Source: Tumebacillus amylolyticus
GTDB lineage: Bacteria > Bacillota > Bacilli > Tumebacillales > Tumebacillaceae
NCBI RefSeq assembly: GCF_016722965.1
Contig: NZ_JAEQNB010000010.1
Span: 1-64,000 of the forward strand
Direction: 5' to 3'
DNA length: 64,000 bases
The translations under genes were made by a program, and so were the position numbers. The stretch's first letter is position 1; each line of letters begins with the position of its first letter. Shown one piece after another: positions 31,535 through 38,705 of the stretch. The notes under the pieces are model-generated. The model was not told the DNA's origin. It saw nothing but the letters and a program-made list of their open reading frames with translations, and ran no database searches.

Positions 31535-32442
31535 AGATCGGGATCATGGGCTGGGACTACGAAGAGTTTGAGTCGTTGAACTTGGTGGAAGCCGGCGTTG
31601 CGCTCGGACATGAGATGTTGCTTTTCACCTTGCAGGACGTGCAATTCACGACGAGGGACGGGCGCAACCAACTCTCGGCGAACGGGCGAGATCTCGCCGA
31701 ACTCGATGTGGTCATCTCCCGCGCACAAGTTCGACCGGAACACTGGGCGAGCGATTGTGAACGCTATCAATTGATGCAAGAGGCGGGACTCTTCGTGATC
31801 GATCCGGCCGACGACTTCATCACATCGGAAAGCAAATTGCTCACGATGCATCGACTGACCGAAGCGGGCCTCCAAGTGCCGGATACGTTCCAATGCAACA
31901 ACGTCAGCGCAGTCCGCGAGTTGGCGGCGAAGTACGGGACGATTGTGGTCAAGCCGTCCTACGGCTATGCCGGGCAAGACGTCGAGCGGGTCACAGGCGA
32001 TTTTGAAAAAAGCGCACCGCTCGTCCAATCGCTGCTCTCTCAATACGGCGACGTCTTGGTGCAACCGTTTATCCCGCATCCGGAGGGCGACTTCCGAACG
32101 ACGGTGGTCGGAGATGAGATTCTGTTCACGATTCGCCGCATCCCCAATGAAAAGACATGGAAAGCAAACCTGGCGATGGGCGCGACTTTCGAGGAAGTGG
32201 AAGTGAGCGACGAGATTCGCGAGGTGACGATGCGCGCGGTGCAAGCGATGGGAATCACGATCGCGGGACTCGATATCTTGGCGTACGACGGGAAGTATTA
32301 CTTATTGGAAGTGAACAACGTGCCGGGGTGGTATTTCTTCGAGCCGGAGCGTCGGTTTGCAGTTTCCAAGCACGTGATTCAATACGCGGTGAACTCGACA
32401 CTTGCCCATCGTGACGCTCAACTGACTCCGGAAGGGGTGTGA
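31531..32442 (+). CDS. RimK/LysX-type ATP-grasp ligase, 303 aa
   Basis: The second ligase of the operon. It has the RimK-family order: N-domain with ISRAQVRPEHW, central TIVVKPSYGYAGQDVERV (ATP Lys and glycine-rich loop), VLVQPFIPHPEGDFRTTVVG, and the C-terminal metal site GLDILAYDGKYYLLEVNNVP (Asp, Glu, Asn). RimK-type enzymes add amino acids such as Glu to a carboxyl group, or join an amino acid to a carrier protein (LysX). The substrate is unknown. Coupled to the gene before it by a 4-bp overlap. Confidence 0.85.
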   Translation: MKIGIMGWDYEEFESLNLVEAGVALGHEMLLFTLQDVQFTTRDGRNQLSANGRDLAELDVVISRAQVRPEHWASDCERYQLMQEAGLFVIDPADDFITSESKLLTMHRLTEAGLQVPDTFQCNNVSAVRELAAKYGTIVVKPSYGYAGQDVERVTGDFEKSAPLVQSLLSQYGDVLVQPFIPHPEGDFRTTVVGDEILFTIRRIPNEKTWKANLAMGATFEEVEVSDEIREVTMRAVQAMGITIAGLDILAYDGKYYLLEVNNVPGWYFFEPERRFAVSKHVIQYAVNSTLAHRDAQLTPEGV

Positions 32443-32446
32443 CGTT

Positions 32447-33781
32447 GTGAATTCTTTGATCGAGGAAGTCAACGATCGGGTGTCGGGCGATCCGCAACCT
32501 GCGCGAACCGCATTTCGGGAACTGCTGCAGACCGCCGAGCAAGATCGGTTCCTGTATGCACACCATCGCCAATCGCTGATCTTCCCGACGCCGGTGTTGC
32601 TGGAACGAGAGCAGTACAAAGCAATCGGTCGAGATGCCGAGAATCTGCTGACCTTGCTGTTGTCGATCCCCAAGCGCTTGTTCGGAGGAGATCCGTTCGT
32701 CATGGGACGCCGACTGGGGTTTAGCGAGGAACAATGTCAGGTCATGAGCCTGACATTCGGAGACGATGCCGGGATCATGGCGCGTGCCGATCTCAGCTTG
32801 AATGAAACCGGCTATCAATGTATGGAGTTCAACGTCGACAGCTCCGTGGGCGGGATCGAGATTGCCCGATTGAACTCTTTTATGGAAGAGATGAGGTACT
32901 TCCGCACGCTTGGTTCGGAGCATTGGCGATACGACGACCCGTTCCGACACTTGGTGGACAGCATCCGCGCTGTGGCGGAGATCAAAGGCTTGCATCTGGA
33001 AAAAAGCCGGATTGCCATCGTCGATTGGTATCCGGACATGCTGGACTACGCCGAGATGAATGCCTACACCCAGAAACTGTTCCGAGAACACGGACTGGAC
33101 GTGTGGGTCTGCCACCAAGACGAGGTGGAGTTGGTTGACGAGTCCCTGATGTGTCGGGGTGAAGTCATCGACATCATGTATCGCACGTTTTTGTTCGCAG
33201 ACGTCAAGCGAGATACCGACAAAGTAATGCAAATGCTGAAAGCCTACGAAGCCGGGAACCTCGTCGTCATCAACGGGTTGCATACGGAACTGTACAGCAA
33301 CAAAGGCAACTTCGCCCTGCTCTCCGATCCTGCCTTTGCGTCCCACTATTCGCCGGAAGAGCAAGACTTGATTCAGCGCTGCATTCCGTGGACTCGCTTC
33401 TTGGAGTCGGGGCTGGAGCAGGTTGTGACGGAGAACCGTGAACAACTGGTCTTGAAACCGGCTTACGGGTACGGCGGACACGGAGTTCTGCTCGGGTGGA
33501 AACTGAGCCAAAGCGAGTGGGAGAGCAAAGTCCGCGACTTGCTGGGTGGCACGGAGACCTACGTGGTGCAAAAGCGCATCATGGAGGACCCTGTCAAAGT
33601 CCCGATGATGCAGGGGGAAGAGTTGGTCTTCGAAGACGTGATCATGAACGTCGGGGCGTTCGTCTTCAACCAATCGTTCGCCGGGCTGATGGTGCGCTCC
33701 ATGCCGGCAGGGGGTCACGGGGTGATCAACGTCGCGCAAGGCGCGGGTTTTGCCTGCGCTTTTTACCGGGACGAACTTTGA
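32447..33781 (+). CDS. Circularly permuted ATP-grasp protein, 444 aa
   Basis: The third ligase. The ATP-grasp motifs occur in permuted order: the metal-binding MEFNVDSSVGG (about residues 126-136) comes before the ATP-binding VLKPAYGYGGHGVLLG (about 337-352) and VVQKRI. That order is the mark of the circularly permuted group, which includes glutathionylspermidine-synthase-like proteins. The ending (MVRSMPAGGHGVINVAQGAG) agrees with it. Some members act in peptide natural product pathways, others are uncharacterised. Start GTG 32447 follows GAAGGGGTG. It is the last gene of the operon, with a long hairpin downstream. Confidence 0.78.
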   Translation: MNSLIEEVNDRVSGDPQPARTAFRELLQTAEQDRFLYAHHRQSLIFPTPVLLEREQYKAIGRDAENLLTLLLSIPKRLFGGDPFVMGRRLGFSEEQCQVMSLTFGDDAGIMARADLSLNETGYQCMEFNVDSSVGGIEIARLNSFMEEMRYFRTLGSEHWRYDDPFRHLVDSIRAVAEIKGLHLEKSRIAIVDWYPDMLDYAEMNAYTQKLFREHGLDVWVCHQDEVELVDESLMCRGEVIDIMYRTFLFADVKRDTDKVMQMLKAYEAGNLVVINGLHTELYSNKGNFALLSDPAFASHYSPEEQDLIQRCIPWTRFLESGLEQVVTENREQLVLKPAYGYGGHGVLLGWKLSQSEWESKVRDLLGGTETYVVQKRIMEDPVKVPMMQGEELVFEDVIMNVGAFVFNQSFAGLMVRSMPAGGHGVINVAQGAGFACAFYRDEL

Positions 33782-33791
33782 TCTTTTCCCT

Positions 33792-33819
33792 TTTACGTGA
33801 ACCTCCCGCATGGTACAAT
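33792..33819 (+). promoter_or_regulatory. Promoter upstream of the ABC exporter leader
   Basis: TTTACG, 16 bp, TACAAT, followed by a small TTCCAG/CTGGAA hairpin (33822-33837). A transcript from here would run through the terminator-like hairpin at 33847 before reaching the ABC genes. Confidence 0.5.
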
Positions 33820-33846
33820 AATTTCCAGTATGCTGGAAGAGTTAAA

Positions 33847-33907
33847 AGACCTGTGGCAAGTTCCGCTGTCGGGCAACCGGCACGGGCTTGTCCCGGGTCT
33901 TTTTTTG
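33847..33907 (+). terminator. Long terminator or attenuator before the ABC exporter
   Basis: A 15-bp stem (33847-33861 with 33887-33901, one mismatch and two wobbles) is capped by an inner hairpin with a GCAA tetraloop and followed by eight T residues. It can end the ATP-grasp operon. Only 21 bp separate it from the ABC start codon, which leaves no room for another promoter, so it probably controls read-through into the exporter genes. Confidence 0.75.
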
Positions 33908-33928
33908 TATCGAAGGAGAGGGTGACAG

Positions 33929-34921
33929 ATGTCTTCTGTGCGTGTACAAGGACTTACGAAATCATTCACGGTCAAGCACAAGCAAGCCGGGCTTGGAGGC
34001 TCTCTCAGAGGGTTGTTCCGCCCGCAAGTCGAAGAAAAAGTTGCGGTGCAACCGCTTCATTTCACGATTGAGCAAGGCGAGGTGTTGGCGTTCCTCGGGC
34101 CAAACGGGGCGGGGAAGTCAACCACGATCAAGATGCTGACCGGCATCCTGCATCCGACAGCCGGTTCTGCCGAGGTCCTCGGGTTCAATCCGTGGTCGGA
34201 GCGGCAGAAGCTCGCGTTTCATGTGGGCTCCGTGTTCGGGCAGAAGTCGCAATTGTGGTACCATTTGCCGCCGATCGACACGTTTGAACTGATGGCGCGC
34301 ATCTATGAGATTCCGCGCGGGGAGTTCTTGAAGCGCCGCGATGAGTTGGTGGAGCGCTTTGAGTTGGGGCCGTACTTGAATACGACCGTGCGCAAGTTGT
34401 CGCTTGGCGAGCGGATGCGTTGCGAGATCGCGGCGGCGCTTTTGCATCGTCCGCAGATCGTGTTCCTCGACGAGCCGACGATCGGTCTCGACGTGGTGGT
34501 GAAGCAAAAAATTCGCGACTTGATTCGCGAGATGAACCGCGAGGAAGGCACGACGCTTTTTCTCACCTCGCACGACGCGGGGGATGTCGAACAGCTTTGC
34601 AGACGGGTCATCGTCATCAACCACGGCCAAGTCATCCTCGATGACAGCGTGTCGAACATGAAGCGCGAGTTCCTCACGCACAAAACGATTCACCTCAAAC
34701 TGGCGGAGCTCCCGCAACCGATCCAACTGCCGGGCGTCACCGTCGTCAAGCAAAAAGGCACGGGGATGAAACTCTCCGTCAACACCGCGCAAACGTCCAT
34801 CGAAACGGTGCTCTCGTTCATCGTCACCAACTACCGCTTGGAAGACGTGACGATTGAAGACCCTTCTATGGAAGAAATCATCACCCACATCTACGAAAGG
34901 ACCGGGAAAGGAGGAGCGTAA
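33929..34921 (+). CDS. ABC-2 exporter ATP-binding protein, 330 aa
   Basis: The ATPase of an ABC-2 type exporter. Walker A GPNGAGKST (about residue 57), Q-loop region VFGQKSQLW, signature LSLGERMRCE, Walker B IVFLDEPTIGLD and switch His in LTSHD are all visible. The N-terminal extension (GGSLRGLFRPQVEEKVAV) and C-terminal domain are typical of ATPases that pair with PF06182-type permeases. AAGGAGAGGG precedes ATG 33929. It forms one unit with the two permeases that follow. Confidence 0.88.
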   Translation: MSSVRVQGLTKSFTVKHKQAGLGGSLRGLFRPQVEEKVAVQPLHFTIEQGEVLAFLGPNGAGKSTTIKMLTGILHPTAGSAEVLGFNPWSERQKLAFHVGSVFGQKSQLWYHLPPIDTFELMARIYEIPRGEFLKRRDELVERFELGPYLNTTVRKLSLGERMRCEIAAALLHRPQIVFLDEPTIGLDVVVKQKIRDLIREMNREEGTTLFLTSHDAGDVEQLCRRVIVINHGQVILDDSVSNMKREFLTHKTIHLKLAELPQPIQLPGVTVVKQKGTGMKLSVNTAQTSIETVLSFIVTNYRLEDVTIEDPSMEEIITHIYERTGKGGA

Positions 34922-34922
34922 G

Positions 34923-35822
34923 ATGGCAGACTCAGACCCTCAGAACCACGCGGAATCTTTCGCGAGCAATCGCACTTCACGTGAACTTCGTCCATCGTCT
35001 CTACACGAACCGCGCGTCAGTTCGCTGGCTTTGCAACTCGCCAAGTACACCGCGGTCGGCAAGATCACCGTGCGCAACAACCTCGCGTATTTGTACGACT
35101 ATCTCATTCGGTCTCTTTTTTTACTGGTCATTCTCTATATCTTTGCACAACTCTGGCGCGTCACGTACGAAGGAGTCGGGACTCCGACGATCTCCGGCTA
35201 TTCCTTCGAACAACTGCTCTGGTACTTGGTCTTCGCCGAAGCGATGGTGCTCTCCTCACCGCGTCTCGCCCGCCGCATCGAAGACGAGGTCAAAAAAGGC
35301 GATGTCGCCTACCAACTCACGCGCCCCGTCTCGTACTTGCTCTTCCAATATGCAACCTACATGGGAGAAGCGTACGTCTTGCTCCCTGTTCATCTGCTCG
35401 TCGGCGGGGTGCTCGGCACGACGATGTTCGGCGTTCCGCACTTCGGCTGGGGCTGGCTTGGGTTCCTGCTCGTCTCGGTGGGCGCGTTCACGATCAATTT
35501 TTTGCTGAACATGATCCTCGCCCTGTTCTCGTTCTGGATCGAAGAGACCCGGGGCTTGGAGTTCGTCTACTATAAAATCGTCTTCACCCTCGGCGGCATG
35601 CTGCTCCCGCTGGAGATGTTCGGAGGGACCATCCGTGAAGTCGCCGACTGGCTCCCGTTCCAGACGGTCGTCTACTTCCCGTCCAAAATGGCGGTGCAAT
35701 TCGATGCCTCGCTCATCGGCCGCATGCTCGGCGTGCAAGCGCTCTGGGCGATTGTGCTGACTCTCTGCCTGACCCTCCTCTATCGGAAAGGAGTGAAAAA
35801 ACTCAATGTCAACGGCGGTTAG
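34923..35822 (+). CDS. ABC-2 family permease, 299 aa
   Basis: A membrane subunit with about six hydrophobic segments after a hydrophilic N-terminal stretch of about 45 residues. The sequence IEDEVKKGDVAYQLTRPVSYL is typical of the PF06182 (DUF990) ABC-2 permease family. It starts 1 bp after the ATPase gene stop and overlaps the next permease by 17 bp. The long N-terminal tail (ADSDPQNHAESFASNRTSRE) is unusual. The substrate is unknown. Confidence 0.82.
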   Translation: MADSDPQNHAESFASNRTSRELRPSSLHEPRVSSLALQLAKYTAVGKITVRNNLAYLYDYLIRSLFLLVILYIFAQLWRVTYEGVGTPTISGYSFEQLLWYLVFAEAMVLSSPRLARRIEDEVKKGDVAYQLTRPVSYLLFQYATYMGEAYVLLPVHLLVGGVLGTTMFGVPHFGWGWLGFLLVSVGAFTINFLLNMILALFSFWIEETRGLEFVYYKIVFTLGGMLLPLEMFGGTIREVADWLPFQTVVYFPSKMAVQFDASLIGRMLGVQALWAIVLTLCLTLLYRKGVKKLNVNGG

Positions 35823-36612
35823 AAAAACGCAAAACCTCCTCGACTTCCTGCTCACCACCTGGAAGCTCAACCTCGCCGGCGCGATGGAGTTTCGACTTTC
35901 CTTCTCGATTACGGTCGGGACGATGCTGATCAACAATTTCGTCTGGGTGTTTTTCTGGGGCGTCTACTTCACGAAATTTCCGCTGGTCAACGGCTGGAGG
36001 CTTCAAGACGTGATGATGGCGCAAGCGGTCGGTTGCGGGGCATACGGCGTGGCGGCGGTGTTTTTCGGGAACTTCATCGGGATTGCGAACATCGTCTCGA
36101 CAGGACAACTCGACACGTACCTCGCGCAACCGAAGCCGGTCTTGCTCCACGTCTTGGTTTCCAAAATGACGATCTCCGCCATCGGAGACCTCCTGTTCAC
36201 TTTCATCCTCTACGGGCTGTACGGCAACCACTCGCCGCTCGGATTTGCGAAATTGCTCTTGGCGTTGTTGGTGGGATCGACGATTATGGTGTTTTTCAAC
36301 GTCCTCGCGCAGTCGCTCTCTTTTTTCATCGGCAACGCAGAGGGCTTGGGGTTTCAAGTGTTCAACGCCTTTCTCACCGTCTCGATGTACCCGACCGACA
36401 TCTTCCGCGGCATCGGCAAGCTGATTCTCTTCACCGTCCTGCCGGCCGGCTTCATCTCGTTTCTCCCCATCGGCTTCCTGCGCGACTGGTCCTCCACATT
36501 CGTCTGGACGTCCATCGCCGTCGCCGTCGGGGTCACACTCCTCGCCTTCTGGGTGTTCCGCATCGGTTTAAAACGCTACGGTTCGGGGAACATGATGACG
36601 ATGAGGATGTAG
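35806..36612 (+). CDS. ABC-2 family permease, 268 aa
   Basis: The second membrane subunit, again PF06182-like (GIANIVSTGQLDTYLAQPKPVL is the equivalent of the DEVKKGDVAYQLTRPVSY segment in the partner). About six membrane segments. Two different permeases with one ATPase suggest a heterodimeric export channel. GGAAAGGAG lies 11 bp before ATG 35806. Confidence 0.82.
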   Translation: MSTAVRKTQNLLDFLLTTWKLNLAGAMEFRLSFSITVGTMLINNFVWVFFWGVYFTKFPLVNGWRLQDVMMAQAVGCGAYGVAAVFFGNFIGIANIVSTGQLDTYLAQPKPVLLHVLVSKMTISAIGDLLFTFILYGLYGNHSPLGFAKLLLALLVGSTIMVFFNVLAQSLSFFIGNAEGLGFQVFNAFLTVSMYPTDIFRGIGKLILFTVLPAGFISFLPIGFLRDWSSTFVWTSIAVAVGVTLLAFWVFRIGLKRYGSGNMMTMRM

Positions 36613-36641
36613 CAAAATCACAGAAGACTCACAGTTCACGA

Positions 36642-36687
36642 ACAGATGTCCAAAAAGCGGAACTTCCACGAAGTTCCGCTCGTCTGT
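36642..36687 (+). other. Hairpin between the two ABC modules
   Basis: A perfect 10-bp stem (AGCGGAACTT and AAGTTCCGCT, loop CCACG), extended by ACAGATG/CGTCTGT. No T-run follows, so it is unlikely to terminate efficiently. The TATAAA at about 36687 might be a -10 box. Confidence 0.45.
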
Positions 36688-36722
36688 ATAAAGAGACAGT
36701 TTAGAAAAAGGAGGCTCTTCCC

Positions 36723-37622
36723 CTGAATCCCACCTCTCAACCAATCGTAGAGATACGCGGTCTCACCAAAGAGATCGGCAACAAAGTGATCGTCGACGAC
36801 CTCTCGTTCGACGTGCTGCCCGGCGAAGTGCTCGGCTTGCTCGGCCCCAACGGCGCGGGAAAAACGACCACGATCCGGATGATCGTCGGTCTGATCTCCC
36901 GCACGGAGGGCACCGTCAAAATCGGCGGACTCGACCTCGACCGGGACTTCGAAGGCGCACTCGCCCAAGTCGGAGCGATCGTCGAGAATCCGGAGATGTA
37001 CAAATTCATGACCGGCTGGCAGAATCTCCTCCACTTCGCCCGCATGTCCAAGGGCGTCACGAAGGAGCGCATCGAGGAAGTCACAGCTCTCGTCGGACTC
37101 TCCCAACGCATCCACGATCGTGTAAAAACGTACTCGCTGGGCATGCGCCAGCGACTCGGTCTCGCCCAAGCGCTGCTGCACCGCCCGCGCGTGCTGATCT
37201 TGGACGAGCCCACCAACGGACTCGATCCGGCGGGCATTCGCGAACTGCGCGATCATCTGCGTCGTCTCGCGGAGCAAGAGGGCATCGCGGTGATCGTCTC
37301 CAGCCACTTGCTTGCCGAAATGGAATTGATGTGCGACCGCGTCGCCGTCATGCAGCACGGCAAACTCGTCAGCGTCAACTCCCTGCGCGAGATGGTCGGA
37401 GAGAGCGAGACGTATGAAGTCACGTTCGAAGTCGACCATGCAGAACAGGCGCGGGAGGTCCTCGACTCCGAAAGCCTCACCCTCCAAATTCCCCGAGAGC
37501 AGATTCCGAAGCTCAACGCCCGACTCGTCGAGGCGGGGATCGGCGTCTACGGCATTCGCACAACTGCGAAAACGTTGGAGGACAAATTCTTGGAATTGAC
37601 GGGAGGTGGCGGAATTGAATAA
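36723..37622 (+). CDS. ABC exporter ATP-binding protein with probable CTG start, 299 aa
   Basis: An ABC-2 type ATPase: Walker A GPNGAGKTTT, signature YSLGMRQRLGLAQ, Walker B VLILDEPTNGLDPAG, switch His in VSSHLLAE. There is no ATG, GTG or TTG between the in-frame stop at 36702 and GTG 36786. Starting at GTG 36786 would delete the first conserved strands (IVEIRGLTKEIGNK). An AGGAGG at 36709-36714 sits exactly 8 bp before CTG 36723, so CTG is the likely start. It overlaps the permease gene by 8 bp. Confidence 0.8.
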   Translation: MNPTSQPIVEIRGLTKEIGNKVIVDDLSFDVLPGEVLGLLGPNGAGKTTTIRMIVGLISRTEGTVKIGGLDLDRDFEGALAQVGAIVENPEMYKFMTGWQNLLHFARMSKGVTKERIEEVTALVGLSQRIHDRVKTYSLGMRQRLGLAQALLHRPRVLILDEPTNGLDPAGIRELRDHLRRLAEQEGIAVIVSSHLLAEMELMCDRVAVMQHGKLVSVNSLREMVGESETYEVTFEVDHAEQAREVLDSESLTLQIPREQIPKLNARLVEAGIGVYGIRTTAKTLEDKFLELTGGGGIE

Positions 37623-38565
37623 CCTGATCCGCAACGAACACCTCAAACTCTACATCCGCCCGCGCACATGGGTTTTTGTCGGACTGATTCTGATCTCGCT
37701 GATTTTCAACGCGGTGTTCTCCTACAAACAACCGGAAGTCTCGGGAGACTGGAAAGCGAAACTCACCCAAGAGATGCAGCAACAGACCGAGCTCTTGCAA
37801 GACTACCAATCTCGCAACGCATTTCCGCAGAAGCAAAATCTGATCCAACAAGAAATCAAATTCGACCGGTATCGACTTGACCACAACATCCCGCCGAGCC
37901 ACACCACGTCGTGGTTGTTCGCCAAGGACTTCGCTTCGCAACTGGGACTTGCGACGATCGTCGTGATCGTCATCGCCGGAGACATCGTATCGAGCGAATT
38001 CCAATGGGGGACGGTCAAACTCCTGTTGATTCGCCCGGTGACGCGCACGAAAATTTACTTCGCGAAGTACGCCGCCGTCCTGCTGTTTGGGCTGTTCCTC
38101 GTCGCGGTGATGTTCGTCGGAAGCTGGCTCGCCGGCGCTGCGATGTTCGGATTTGCCGGGCTGTCCGAGCCGTATCTGCCGAACGTCCCGCTCGAAGACA
38201 TGACGCCCGGCAACCTCTCCGTGGCGCAAGACCTGCTCTTCACCTATCTGTCCGCTTTGCTCTACCTCTGGGTCGTCTCGACGATTGCGTTCATGTTCTC
38301 CGCCGCCTCTCGCAGCTCCGTTCTCGGCATCACGCTCACGATGGTCGTGACGGCGGTCGGCGAAGTGATCGCCAAGTCGATGCCGTACTTCTCCGGCATG
38401 AAGTTCTGGCTGTTCACCAACACCGGACTTTTGCAATACGTCGAAGGCGTGCCGCCGATTCCGGGGATGACACTCGGTTTTTCCCTCGGAGTCATCGCCG
38501 TCTATGTCTTGCTCTGCCATGCCGTCGGGTGGCTGTTTTTCACGAAAAGCGACGTGACCGCGTAG
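37615..38565 (+). CDS. ABC-2 type permease, 316 aa
   Basis: The permease partner of the preceding ATPase. One N-terminal membrane segment (residues about 16-35), an extracellular or periplasm-side loop of about 65 residues rich in Gln and charged residues, then five more segments, which is the ABC2_membrane (PF12679-like) layout. Start TTG 37615 lies 8 bp after GGGAGG; GTG 37606 overlaps that ribosome site. A terminator follows. Confidence 0.82.
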   Translation: MNNLIRNEHLKLYIRPRTWVFVGLILISLIFNAVFSYKQPEVSGDWKAKLTQEMQQQTELLQDYQSRNAFPQKQNLIQQEIKFDRYRLDHNIPPSHTTSWLFAKDFASQLGLATIVVIVIAGDIVSSEFQWGTVKLLLIRPVTRTKIYFAKYAAVLLFGLFLVAVMFVGSWLAGAAMFGFAGLSEPYLPNVPLEDMTPGNLSVAQDLLFTYLSALLYLWVVSTIAFMFSAASRSSVLGITLTMVVTAVGEVIAKSMPYFSGMKFWLFTNTGLLQYVEGVPPIPGMTLGFSLGVIAVYVLLCHAVGWLFFTKSDVTA

Positions 38566-38567
38566 AA

Positions 38568-38606
38568 AAAAAACCCTGTTCCGACTCGGAACGGGGTTAT
38601 TTTTTG
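38568..38606 (+). terminator. Terminator after the ABC modules
   Basis: AACCCTGTTCCGA and TCGGAACGGGGTT pair over 13 positions (wobbles included) and are followed by a T-run. Confidence 0.85.
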
Positions 38607-38705
38607 TAAGCGGGTAGGAGATGTGTCATAACCTGTCGAATTGATCCTTACCGATGAAAACAACACAACCTTTACCTTTTAGACATACAGCATGAGGAGG
38701 CAGCA

